Shown here in pieces: positions 1-6,736 of a DNA stretch of 9,282 bases; the first letter of the stretch is position 1, and each line of letters opens with the position of its first letter. The stretch comes from Bacteroidetes bacterium 4572_114. Its GTDB lineage: Bacteria; Bacteroidota; Bacteroidia; Bacteroidales; 4484-276. Below the pieces are notes generated by a model, which was not told the DNA's origin, did not search any database, and was given only the letters and a program-made list of their open reading frames with translations. The position numbers and the translations under genes were made by a program. The stretch covers positions 1 to 9,282 of the forward strand of contig NIVA01000071.1 in NCBI GenBank assembly GCA_002254335.1, read 5' to 3'.

Positions 1-1175
1 TTGGTAGAAGCATCGCAATATGCCGGGGGAGAATTGGTAACAACCTTCGACTTGCAATCATTGTCCGGGACTTGATCGCCTACAAGGTCAGTACATGCCT
101 CAAATGTATATTCGCCATAAGCTGAAAGATCGGCAGTTGCCGAAAGTGTTATCTCTTCAGTATCACCGTGGGCCAATGTGCCCGTGGTTCCGCTTTCACT
201 TCCACCGTCCCAGGTTACTTCCCAGGGGATGTTGCTTTGGGTTTCTGTCCCATAGTTCTTTACAACAATAACAATAGGTTCACTTGCTGTAAGGTCAACC
301 CCTGAAACAGGTTCTGCTATTGCGGACACGCCAACATCGTTGGGGAACACATCAGTTACCCCCATCTCAACGCCCCATAGGCATTTATTCTGTACAATAC
401 CACCGAGGGTCCATGTTCCTGAAACAACATCAGGGTGCATGAACAATCCACCGCCAATATCACCAGTAACAGGTATTGTAAGGATTGATAGCATGTCAAA
501 TTCATTAAGCAGGTCGCCTGTTGCCACATCGTATAAGTAGAGCATATTTTGGCTCGTACCTGTTTTTTGGCTATAGCCCCACAGTCCTGTACCTTCACCA
601 TTGTCCATCCATGCAAAACCATAGAAACTTTCGTCGCCATTGATGTTGAATGTACCCAGGACAGCCCCTGTACGGTCGTACAATGTAGGTGTATCTGACC
701 AGTTGTTGCCCCAGAACCCGTCTGCACCATCATCATAGGCACATGCACGTGTTGCCACAGCGGCAGAAATTGTGCTGATCAATGTTTGGGCATCAAAGTC
801 CATTTCAAACAATGAGGTAGATGCTGCTGCACCATGAAACTTTCGATGTAAGTCCCGTCCATTCCATAGCGGAAAAACAGGTCGCCGTTCCACTTGGTAG
901 TGTAAAGATAGCTTCCATCAGTTTCAATACCGGCTTCACCCGAAGCGTCTGCACAAGGATACTCGAATTGCAGATCGAATGGGTCATCGGTATATTGGAT
1001 CTCACCTGGCACAGAGCCAGGAACAGCTTCATTGACCCGCATTGTTTCCAATTTGAGCAACTCTTTTTTTGAAAGCTGTTGATTTGCCTGAGAATACACG
1101 GCCGTAGATGCAACAAAAAGCGGCCGTAGATGCAACAAAAAGCATCAATACGAGCCAACTTGTAATTCTTTTCAT
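1..1175 (-). pseudogene. Broken gene for a large secreted protein with CARDB-like domain (3' end outside window)
   Basis: The natural start is the ATG whose A is at 1175. It encodes MKRITSWLVLMLFVAST followed, once a 22-bp duplication is ignored, by AVYSQANQQ, a clean signal peptide with cleavage after the YSQ region. As written, translation from this ATG leaves frame at the duplication (1100-1143) and stops at 1029 after 48 codons. The correct frame resumes (about 1121 down to 834) with text such as DPFDLQFEYPCADASGEAGI and KWNGDLFFRYGMDGTYIESF, then ends at 779. A second frame, from about 833 to the window edge, continues the same kind of protein: AAASTSLFEMDFDAQTL, YDDGADGFWGNNWSD, IPVTGDIGGGLFMHPD. 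It then enters a beta-rich, CARDB-like stretch from about 320 downward (DVGVSAIAEPVSGVDLTASE, PIVIVVKNYGTETQSNIPWE). Related Bacteroidota proteins are exported, often by type IX secretion, but the C-terminal sorting region is outside the window. The exact function is unknown. Two separate frame changes argue for a pseudogene unless they are assembly errors. Confidence 0.75.
1100..1143. repeat. Perfect 22-bp tandem duplication inside a signal-peptide coding sequence
   Basis: Positions 1100-1121 and 1122-1143 are identical 22-bp copies (each begins ggccgtagat and ends aacaaaaagc). On the coding (minus) strand each copy reads through the hydrophobic core and end of the signal peptide (LFVASTA). 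Because 22 is not a multiple of three, the second copy shifts the frame. Removing one copy restores a continuous frame from the ATG at 1175 to about 834. Confidence 0.95.
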
Positions 1176-1693
1176 AAATAAAATTGTTTTAGTTAATAAT
1201 AAAAATTTAATTGATTTTTTAATAGAATGTTAATTTTCAATCTTTTGTCTAAGTTTAAATAATCCAAAAATGTTACGGTGGAGCCATGATTCTTTTTCTT
1301 TTGTGCTTCATATTTAATGATTTTGTTAATAATAATTTTAATTAGTTATTCGAATTTTATAATACAACTATCTCAATTATATCTTTTTACAAACGGGCAA
1401 ACTATAGTAAACAGAGAATAAAATCCCGGGTTTTTAAATAAAAAGATGGGCTTGAGGTGAAGGAGGGCATAGCAACGGGTGCAACAAACCAGTGGGAACA
1501 GGCTTGACGACCATGAGATAACTTGTTATCTGAGTGGAGTAGAATTTTGTACATATTGAAATTTATTAAAACCAGACTCAACTGCAAAAATAAAACAATA
1601 TCTTAACTTCAATAAAATAATCGGAAAAAATTATTAAATATTATTTTTCTACTTTTGGCCATTCAAGGGTTTTGATATTAAATATTTTATGGT
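1176..1693. other. AT-rich intergenic region between divergent genes
   Basis: About 520 bases separate the minus-strand secreted-protein gene from the plus-strand permease. Most of it is very AT-rich. A clearly less AT-rich block at about 1436-1546 contains a 7-bp perfect inverted repeat, AGATAAC (1516-1522) and GTTATCT (1525-1531). It also has a short plus-strand frame (1442-1507) reading KDGLEVKEGIATGATNQWEQ, which resembles real protein but has no start codon in front of it. I cannot assign the block to a known RNA or gene. Confidence 0.5.
1650..1657 (+). promoter_or_regulatory. Candidate Bacteroidota -7 box for the EamA permease
   Basis: TACTTTTG matches the Bacteroidota housekeeping -7 consensus TAnnTTTG and lies about 37 bp before the TTG start at 1694. 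That leaves a leader of roughly 30 nt. I see no good -33 TTTG at the expected distance, so this is a moderate call. Confidence 0.4.
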
Positions 1694-2602
1694 TTGCAAT
1701 TAAATCCAAAGCTAACATCCTGGGGGATATTATTTATCCTGGTGCTAATATGGGGGAGTTCGTTCATCCTTATCAAAGGAGGGCTTGAGGTTTATTCGAG
1801 CCAGGTTGTGGGGGCGATAAGGATTGTTGTATCTTTTGTTGTATTGTTGCCATTTGCTGTTGCCCACCTCCGTAAAGTGCCACCGGGCAAGATTAAATAT
1901 ATTTTGATTGTTGCAGTTATTGGCACCGGTATCCCTGCATTTTTATTTGCCAGGGCACAAACAGTTATCGACAGTTCGCTGGCCGGGATCCTCAATTCGC
2001 TTACACCGCTATTTACAATGATCATTGGCATTATGTTCTTCCGGCAAAAAACAAGCTGGCAAAATGTTTTAGGGGTTTTTGTTGGGTTGATTGGGGCGCT
2101 TGGGTTAATTTATGTCACTTCCGACAAATCCTTTGAATTTCATTTTTCATTTGCCATTTATGTAATAATCGCCACAGTTTTGTATGCCATCCATTCAAAT
2201 ATGATAAAATACTACCTGCAGGAAGTCAACACGATCACTATTGTATCGGTGGGCTTTTTCATTATTGGCATACCTACAATGATATATCTTTTTGGGTTCA
2301 GCGATTTTGTTGAAGTGTTTATTAATGATGAGCGTGGTTTGGAAGGTTTTATGTACATTGCAATCCTTGGCTTTTTGGCATCGGCCTTTGCAATCATTGC
2401 CTACAACCGGCTGGTTCAACTTACCAATGCCATATTTGCTTCTTCAGTCACTTATTTTGTACCTGTACTTGCTTTGTTTTGGGGTATTCTCGATGGGGAG
2501 AAATTCCCCATTTTTGCAAGCCTGTTTATTGCCTTGATTTTGTTAGGTGTATTTTTGGTAAACCGAAATAATAAACGCAAAAGAAAATTAAATAATCAAT
2601 AA
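1694..2602 (+). CDS. EamA/DMT-family ten-helix permease
   Basis: This 302-residue integral membrane protein has the duplicated EamA (drug/metabolite transporter) layout: two five-helix halves, about residues 8-141 and 152-290. Hydrophobic segments lie near 10-29, 37-58, 68-86, 95-116, 123-141, 152-170, 181-200, 218-236, 245-266 and 271-290. Typical family text is visible: WGSSFILIKGG in helix 1, SLAGILNSLTPLFTMIIG in helix 4 and YFVPVLALFWGILDGE in helix 9. A basic tail (NKRKRK) follows the last helix, consistent with a cytoplasmic C-terminus. The start is TTG: an in-frame TAA at 1679 precludes an upstream start, the nearby ATG at 1689 is out of frame and stops after four codons, and the first helix begins only nine residues in. 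EamA proteins export amino acids, nucleotide precursors or other metabolites in the inner membrane. The substrate cannot be read from sequence. The gene is monocistronic by appearance, ending 77 bp before rplU, which has its own promoter. Confidence 0.92.
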   Translation: MQLNPKLTSWGILFILVLIWGSSFILIKGGLEVYSSQVVGAIRIVVSFVVLLPFAVAHLRKVPPGKIKYILIVAVIGTGIPAFLFARAQTVIDSSLAGILNSLTPLFTMIIGIMFFRQKTSWQNVLGVFVGLIGALGLIYVTSDKSFEFHFSFAIYVIIATVLYAIHSNMIKYYLQEVNTITIVSVGFFIIGIPTMIYLFGFSDFVEVFINDERGLEGFMYIAILGFLASAFAIIAYNRLVQLTNAIFASSVTYFVPVLALFWGILDGEKFPIFASLFIALILLGVFLVNRNNKRKRKLNNQ

Positions 2603-2606
2603 AAGA

Positions 2607-2636
2607 TTTGTAGAATAAAAAATAATTCTATTTTTG
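2607..2636 (+). promoter_or_regulatory. Bacteroidota-type promoter for rplU-rpmA
   Basis: A TTTG at 2607-2610 (-33 type) is followed, 18 bp later, by TATTTTTG at 2629-2636, which fits the -7 consensus TAnnTTTG. Transcription would begin near 2643, giving a leader of about 37 nt before the rplU ATG. The spacing is close to what is known for this promoter class. This is the best promoter match in the window. Confidence 0.6.
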
Positions 2637-2679
2637 CACTCCAATTTTTGGAAAATTAACTTATCAATCTGAAAATCAA

Positions 2680-2997
2680 ATGTACGCGATAGTAGATATA
2701 GCTGGTCAACAGTTTAAAGTCGAAAAAGACAACGAAATCTTTGTTCATCGCCTCGAAGGCAATGAAGGGGACAATATGGAATTTAATGATGTAATGCTCG
2801 TTGAAGATGGTGACAACATTAACGTTGGCAAACCATTTATTGAAGGGGCAAAAGTGTCGGCAAAAATTGTTTCACACCTTAAGGGTGACAAGGTAATGGT
2901 TTTTAAAAAGAAAAGAAGAAAAGGCTACCAGGTTAAAAATGGCCATCGTCAGTATTTAAGTAAAATACTCATCGAAGGCATTTCACTGGAAGCATAG
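2680..2997 (+). CDS. rplU: 50S ribosomal protein L21
   Basis: This 105-residue protein is full length for bacterial L21, a large-subunit protein that binds 23S rRNA and assembles with L20. It starts with the typical MYAIVDIAGQQFKVEKDN and ends with the family's basic signature at about residues 76-91 (KKKRRKGYQVKNGHRQ), followed by LSKILIEGI. It is the first gene of a two-gene ribosomal operon, with rpmA 30 bp downstream, the near-universal L21-L27 pairing. A promoter of Bacteroidota type lies about 45 bp upstream. No truncation or unusual residue is seen. Confidence 0.98.
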   Translation: MYAIVDIAGQQFKVEKDNEIFVHRLEGNEGDNMEFNDVMLVEDGDNINVGKPFIEGAKVSAKIVSHLKGDKVMVFKKKRRKGYQVKNGHRQYLSKILIEGISLEA

Positions 2998-3027
2998 TTT
3001 TAATCTGTAAACAAAAAAAATTAAGAT

Positions 3028-3306
3028 ATGGCTCACAAAAAAGGTGCTGGTAGTTCATCGAATGGTCGTGAATCGCACAGCAAACGGTTAGGGGTTAAAA
3101 TTTATGGCGGTCAGTTTGCACAGGCCGGCAATATTATTATCCGTCAGCGTGGAACCGCACACAACCCGGGACTTAATGTAGGTATGGGAAAAGATCATAC
3201 ACTTTTTGCCTTGTCAGATGGCTTGGTTGCGTTTAAGAAAAGGAGAAACAACAAATCTTATGTTTCTATTGTCCCTTTGGAAGAAAAAGCTGAGGTTACC
3301 AATTAG
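3028..3306 (+). CDS. rpmA: 50S ribosomal protein L27
   Basis: This 92-residue protein is L27, whose N-terminus reaches toward the peptidyl-transferase centre of the 50S subunit. It begins directly with MAHKKGAGSSSNGRESHSKR, so it lacks the cleavable N-terminal extension found in Firmicutes. The family signature GNIIIRQRGT is at residues 34-43, followed by HNPGLNVGMGKDHTLFAL. It is the second gene of the rplU-rpmA operon, and an intrinsic terminator begins 33 bp after its stop. The length is slightly above the usual 85-90 residues because of a C-terminal tail (PLEEKAEVTN). Confidence 0.98.
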   Translation: MAHKKGAGSSSNGRESHSKRLGVKIYGGQFAQAGNIIIRQRGTAHNPGLNVGMGKDHTLFALSDGLVAFKKRRNNKSYVSIVPLEEKAEVTN

Positions 3307-3338
3307 CCAGAAAAATACTGAAATAATTTTAAGAATGG

Positions 3339-3376
3339 AAAATCTCCTGTTTATTTTAAAGCAGGGGATTTTTTTA
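3339..3376 (+). terminator. Intrinsic terminator of the rplU-rpmA operon
   Basis: Stem AAATCTCCTG (3340-3349) pairs with CAGGGGATTT (3362-3371) with one G-U pair. The loop is 12 nt and the hairpin is followed directly by a T-run (ttttatt). Its position 33 bp after the rpmA stop fits transcription ending here, so the downstream ATPase and serS are separate units from the ribosomal genes. Confidence 0.8.
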
Positions 3377-3425
3377 TTAGAAGAGGGTAATTATTTGGCG
3401 GTTGTTTTATTTGCAAAATAATTAT

Positions 3426-3547
3426 GACCCCATCCCCAACCCTTCCCCTCAAAGGGAAGGGAGTTCCACCACACCGGCCAGTGCGGTGGGTATTCTCCCC
3501 CTTCGACCGAAGGGAGTCCGTATGGAAAGGGGGAGTTAGAGGGGGTC
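3426..3547. repeat. GC-rich palindrome-packed intergenic repeat element
   Basis: A 122-bp GC-rich island in AT-rich spacer is bounded by gacccc (3426) and ggggtc (to 3547), with imperfect complementarity continuing inward. Inside are three nested hairpins: CCCTTCCC/GGGAAGGG (3440-3447 with 3454-3461, perfect 8 bp); an imperfect palindrome centred on GGCC (3466-3489, 10 of 12 pairs); and CCCTTCG/CGAAGGG (3499-3505 with 3508-3514, 2-nt loop). It has no open frame. Similar 'ccctctaactccccctt' palindromic repeats are, from memory, scattered between genes of many Bacteroidota. Copies elsewhere in this genome cannot be seen here. Confidence 0.7.
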
Positions 3548-3730
3548 TATGGTAACTGAAGTTAGAGGATTGTTAATAAAAAAGAAACAAAAAACGAGTT
3601 TAACCGAAAGGTGCAGAGCACCGAAATATCAATGCACGGAAAATACTGTAATGACTTTAAAAGCCTTGCATTAAAAACTGAAAAATGAATCATATTGGAT
3701 TGTTATACACAAACAAAAAAACATCACTAA

Positions 3731-3764
3731 TGACGAAAATACAAGCTAATATTAATTTTCGTCA
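3731..3764. promoter_or_regulatory. Operator-like 10-bp inverted repeat before the ATPase gene
   Basis: TGACGAAAAT (3731-3740) and ATTTTCGTCA (3755-3764) are perfectly complementary arms separated by 14 bp. Their centres are 24 bp apart, a little over two helical turns. The right arm ends 10 bp before the -7 box at 3774, so the dyad overlaps where the -33 region would be. That placement suits a dimeric repressor site, but the regulator is unknown and no regulator gene is adjacent. Confidence 0.5.
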
Positions 3765-3773
3765 ATAATGTAT

Positions 3774-3781
3774 TATCTTTG
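3774..3781 (+). promoter_or_regulatory. -7 promoter box for the DUF4143 ATPase
   Basis: TATCTTTG fits TAnnTTTG. Transcription would start around 3787, leaving a very short leader before the ATG at 3797. No strict -33 TTTG is seen; the inverted repeat occupies that position. The box overlaps the TTG at 3779, which argues against that TTG being the translation start. Confidence 0.5.
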
Positions 3782-3796
3782 CCTGAAAATAGTAGG

Positions 3797-4999
3797 ATGA
3801 TAGAAAGAAAAACATATCTGAAACGGCTAAGGCAACTCAAAGACCAGAATTTAATAAAAGTTATTACCGGGATAAGGCGGTGTGGAAAATCAACTCTTTT
3901 AGAAGCTTTTAAAAATGAGTTGCTATCGGGTGGAATTGCACCTAAAAATATTATTTTTCTCAACTTTGAAGAGCGAGAAAATTTGCACCTTACAAATTGG
4001 ACAACACTTTATGATGAAATTATAGAAAAAGTAAACCCGGAAGAGATGTACTATATCTTCTTAGATGAAGTACAAATGATTGATAATTTTGAGAAATTAG
4101 TAAATAGCCTATACACCAAAAAGAATATTGACCTATATGTTACGGGGTCTAATGCCTACTTACTGTCAAGCGAATTAGCGACTCTTTTGACAGGAAGGTA
4201 CATCGCTATAAACTTGTTGCCATATTCATTTAGAGAATATGTTTCGGCATACAAGGATGAAAAGAATACAGACCGATTGTTCCGAAAATTCATCAATGAG
4301 AGTTGTTTCCCAGAAGCAGTAACACTTTCTCAAAACAATGAAAACTTGGTAAATGATTATCTTCAGTCAATATATGACACAGTAATAATAAAAGATATTT
4401 CTCAGCGTCATAATTTACGAAATATTCACAACTTGCACCGTATTGTAAGTTTTTTGTTTGATTCTGTTGGGTCTTATGTTTCTCCGACAAATATCGCTGC
4501 CCAATTAAATCACAACTCATCAAAGAAAATTTCACATAATACCATAATAAAGTATTTAGATTATCTTACTCAATCATATATTTTATATGCTTCACCTCGC
4601 TATGACATAAAAGGAAAAGAATTACTTTCTACTAACGAGAAATATTATATTGTTGATTTAGGATTAAAAAACATTACAGCTACAAATAAGTATGATGCTG
4701 ATTTAGGGCGCAAGCTTGAAAATACAGTTTACTTTGAACTCTTAAGACGTGGTGGAAAAGTTTATGTGGGAAAACATAACGATAGAGAAATTGACTTTGT
4801 GGTGCAAAAAGCAAATAATGAGAGAGAATATTATCAGGTAGCTTTTACTGTAAATGACGAAAAAACATTTAACCGTGAGATTTCGGCATTCGACAAAATA
4901 AAAGATAATTACCCTAAGTTTCTTCTAACACTTGATTTTGATAATACAAGCATAAATGGTATTCAAAAAATAAATGTTATTGATTGGTTGCTAGAATAA
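3797..4999 (+). CDS. AAA-family ATPase with DUF4143 domain
   Basis: From the ATG at 3797 the protein is 400 residues. The N-terminal half is an AAA-type ATPase: Walker A GIRRCGKST at residues 25-33, Walker B YIFLDE at 86-91, a sensor-like LYVTGSNA at 113-120 and the family's LTGRYI at 131-136. The C-terminal half is a DUF4143 region with a winged-helix-like part (about 205-265, SYVSPTNIAAQL) and an ending that resembles a PD-(D/E)XK nuclease fold: E308 in KLENTVYFELLRR, E331-I-D333-F-V and Q347 in YYQVAF. The function of these proteins is not established. They are widespread in Bacteroidota and often occur in many copies. A longer start (TTG at 3779) was rejected because it lies within the promoter box and relatives start MI.R. 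The gene is visibly more AT-rich than serS and sits between rpmA and serS with its own promoter, suggesting later insertion. Confidence 0.92.
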   Translation: MIERKTYLKRLRQLKDQNLIKVITGIRRCGKSTLLEAFKNELLSGGIAPKNIIFLNFEERENLHLTNWTTLYDEIIEKVNPEEMYYIFLDEVQMIDNFEKLVNSLYTKKNIDLYVTGSNAYLLSSELATLLTGRYIAINLLPYSFREYVSAYKDEKNTDRLFRKFINESCFPEAVTLSQNNENLVNDYLQSIYDTVIIKDISQRHNLRNIHNLHRIVSFLFDSVGSYVSPTNIAAQLNHNSSKKISHNTIIKYLDYLTQSYILYASPRYDIKGKELLSTNEKYYIVDLGLKNITATNKYDADLGRKLENTVYFELLRRGGKVYVGKHNDREIDFVVQKANNEREYYQVAFTVNDEKTFNREISAFDKIKDNYPKFLLTLDFDNTSINGIQKINVIDWLLE

Positions 5000-5119
5000 A
5001 AGATTATAGCTTCGTAATCGGCAACTATTCATAGCCAAACCGGTAAAAAGCAATATGTCGATTTTTCAGCAACCCCTAAGTAATTACGAAATTGTTCATA
5101 ACACAAATCTTTATTAATT

Positions 5120-6388
5120 ATGTTACAAATTGGTTTTATTCGCGAAAATAGTGAAACAGTGATCAGCAGGTTGAAGATCAAAAATTTTGACGCTGCGGCA
5201 TTAGTTGCCCGGATATTAGAAACCGACGAAAAACGGAGACAGGCCCAGACACAGCTTGACCAATACCTGGCCGAGGCCAACAAAATAGCAAAAAGCATCG
5301 GGCAGCTTTTCAGCCAGGGCAAAAAGGATGAAGCTAATAAAATGAGGTCCCGCTCTGCTGAAATCAAAACACAAACAAAAGCTCTAAGCAGTGATCTTGA
5401 AAAATATAGTTCGGCCTTGCATGAATTGGTGGTCCAATTGCCCAACCTGCCCCACATTTCGGTACCGCCGGGCAAATCTTCCGACGATAATGAAATAATT
5501 TACCAGGAAGGCGACATCAACGAAAAGGGGGATACCGATCTTCCCCATTGGGATTTGGCCAAAAAACACAACATCATCGATTTTGAACTGGGCAACAAAG
5601 TTACCGGGGCCGGCTTCCCATTTTATCGCGGAAAAGGCGCCAGGCTCCAAAGGGCCTTGATCAACTTTTTTCTGGAAGAAGGCATTAAAGCGGGCTACAC
5701 CGAATACCAGCCCCCCCTGCTCGTAAACGAAGATTCGGCTTACGGAACGGGCCAATTGCCCGACAAGGAGGGCCAAATGTACACCGTGCCTGTCGATGGG
5801 CTTTACCTTATCCCCACGGCAGAGGTCCCTATCACAAACATTTACCGCAATGTGATACTTAAAGAAAATGATTTCCCAATAAAAAATGTGGCCTATTCAA
5901 ACTGCTTCAGGCGCGAGGCCGGGTCGTGGGGTTCGCATGTGCGTGGCCTCAACAGGTTGCACCAGTTCGACAAGGTGGAAATTGTCCAGATAAGGAAACC
6001 TGAAGAGTCATACCAGGCCCTGGAAGAGATGCGCGAATATGTTGCCTCACTGTTACGAAAACTGGGGCTTCCATTCAGGATTGCCAGGCTTTGTGGTGGT
6101 GATGTGAGTTTTACCTCGGCACTTACCTACGACTTTGAAGTATTTTCGGAAGCACAAAAAAGGTGGCTCGAAGTAAGTTCTGTTTCAAACTTTGAGGACT
6201 TCCAGGCCAACAGGATGAAACTCAGGTACAAAACAAAAGAGGGCAAATCCATCCTCGCACATACCTTAAATGGCAGTGCACTGGCTTTGCCACGTATTGT
6301 TGCCGCCCTTCTCGAAAACAACCAAACCGATGGGGGCATAAGGATCCCAGAGGTACTTGTTCCTTATACCGGGTTTGAATTTATTTAG
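5120..6388 (+). CDS. serS: Seryl-tRNA synthetase
   Basis: This 422-residue class II synthetase charges tRNA-Ser with serine (and tRNA-Sec where present) in the cytoplasm. Residues 1-110 form the N-terminal tRNA-binding coiled-coil arm (EKRRQAQTQLDQYLAEANK, then EANKMRSRSAEIKTQTKALS). The catalytic core contains TEYQPPLLVNEDSAYGTGQLP (193-213, motif 1 region), the serine-binding TAEV (233-236), motif 2 FRREAGSWG near 263-271 and LNRLHQFDKVE. Motif 3 is NGSALALPRIVAALLENNQ at 384-402. Motif 3 has PR where many other phyla have GR; I believe this is usual in Bacteroidota. The length is normal and no lesion is seen. I find no convincing TAnnTTTG box in the 120 bp upstream, so it may be read through from the ATPase gene or use a weak promoter. 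It is more GC-rich than the preceding ATPase. Confidence 0.97.
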   Translation: MLQIGFIRENSETVISRLKIKNFDAAALVARILETDEKRRQAQTQLDQYLAEANKIAKSIGQLFSQGKKDEANKMRSRSAEIKTQTKALSSDLEKYSSALHELVVQLPNLPHISVPPGKSSDDNEIIYQEGDINEKGDTDLPHWDLAKKHNIIDFELGNKVTGAGFPFYRGKGARLQRALINFFLEEGIKAGYTEYQPPLLVNEDSAYGTGQLPDKEGQMYTVPVDGLYLIPTAEVPITNIYRNVILKENDFPIKNVAYSNCFRREAGSWGSHVRGLNRLHQFDKVEIVQIRKPEESYQALEEMREYVASLLRKLGLPFRIARLCGGDVSFTSALTYDFEVFSEAQKRWLEVSSVSNFEDFQANRMKLRYKTKEGKSILAHTLNGSALALPRIVAALLENNQTDGGIRIPEVLVPYTGFEFI

Positions 6389-6452
6389 TATCTGTTAGTA
6401 AAGTAACCAAAAATCCGATTAACGATCCATACGGACAAGTTTGAAGATTAAC

Positions 6453-6498
6453 GATTTTTGATTTGAGAATTGGTAGAACGTCAGACAAATCAAAAATC
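6453..6498. repeat. 13-bp perfect inverted repeat
   Basis: GATTTTTGATTTG (6453-6465) and CAAATCAAAAATC (6486-6498) are exact complements separated by 20 bp. It may form a weak AU-rich hairpin downstream of serS. It lacks a T-tract, so I do not call it a terminator. Confidence 0.7.
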
Positions 6499-6504
6499 AT
6501 ATAT

Positions 6505-6520
6505 TCCCGCACGTGCGGGA
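6505..6520. repeat. 16-bp perfect palindrome TCCCGCACGTGCGGGA
   Basis: A GC-rich, fully self-complementary 16-bp sequence centred on CACGTG in AT-rich spacer, 117 bp after the serS stop. As RNA it would be a hairpin with essentially no loop; as DNA it could bind a dimeric protein. No T-run follows. It may be part of a dispersed intergenic repeat. Confidence 0.8.
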
Positions 6521-6736
6521 TTAATCTGAAATCACAAACCATCGACTTTGTGGACAGACTCTTCTTTTTGACTTTCATGGAAGAGTTTAGAGATTAGATG
6601 ACAGAAGTTAGGGAAATCCACATCAAAGGTCACACATCTTATTTCTGACTTCTTATATCTATTTTCCGGGTTTTTTATCTGTGCAAATCTGAGAAATTTA
6701 TGGCGTTTGGTCCTTGGCGTTTTTCATAATATCATT

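Larger units (their letters stand above)
3548..3796. other. Spacer upstream of the DUF4143 ATPase
   Basis: AT-rich non-coding spacer. It contains a small hairpin GGTGC-aga-GCACC at 3610-3622, in which ACCGAAA occurs on both sides of the stem (3603-3609 and 3620-3626). The operator-like inverted repeat and promoter box at 3731-3781 are listed separately. No credible gene is seen. Confidence 0.5.

Noticed and set aside
356..748. 130-codon minus-strand open frame
   Set aside because: It is a shadow: the protein-like frame of the secreted-protein gene runs through the same bases in another frame, and its translation has no recognisable features.
1402..1587. 61-codon minus-strand open frame in the spacer
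   Set aside because: Low-complexity, start-poor translation without domain features and no promoter; treated as chance.
2640..2652. Small TCCAA/TTGGA dyad in the rplU leader as a ribosomal-protein binding site
   Set aside because: Only five base pairs with a 3-nt loop in a short leader; no resemblance to a known leader motif.
3779..3796. TTG at 3779 as start of the DUF4143 ATPase, adding six residues
   Set aside because: It overlaps the TATCTTTG promoter box, so it would lie upstream of the likely transcription start; the ATG at 3797 gives the usual family N-terminus.
5011..5090. 8-bp inverted repeat TTCGTAAT ... ATTACGAA between the ATPase and serS
   Set aside because: The arms are short, AT-rich and 64 bp apart; easily expected by chance and no T-run follows.
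6505..6520. GC palindrome as the serS terminator
   Set aside because: No T-tract follows it and it is over 100 bp after the stop codon.
6381..6578. 65-codon minus-strand open frame overlapping the serS end
   Set aside because: It runs through the 13-bp inverted repeat and the 16-bp palindrome and overlaps serS; more likely repeat DNA read by chance.
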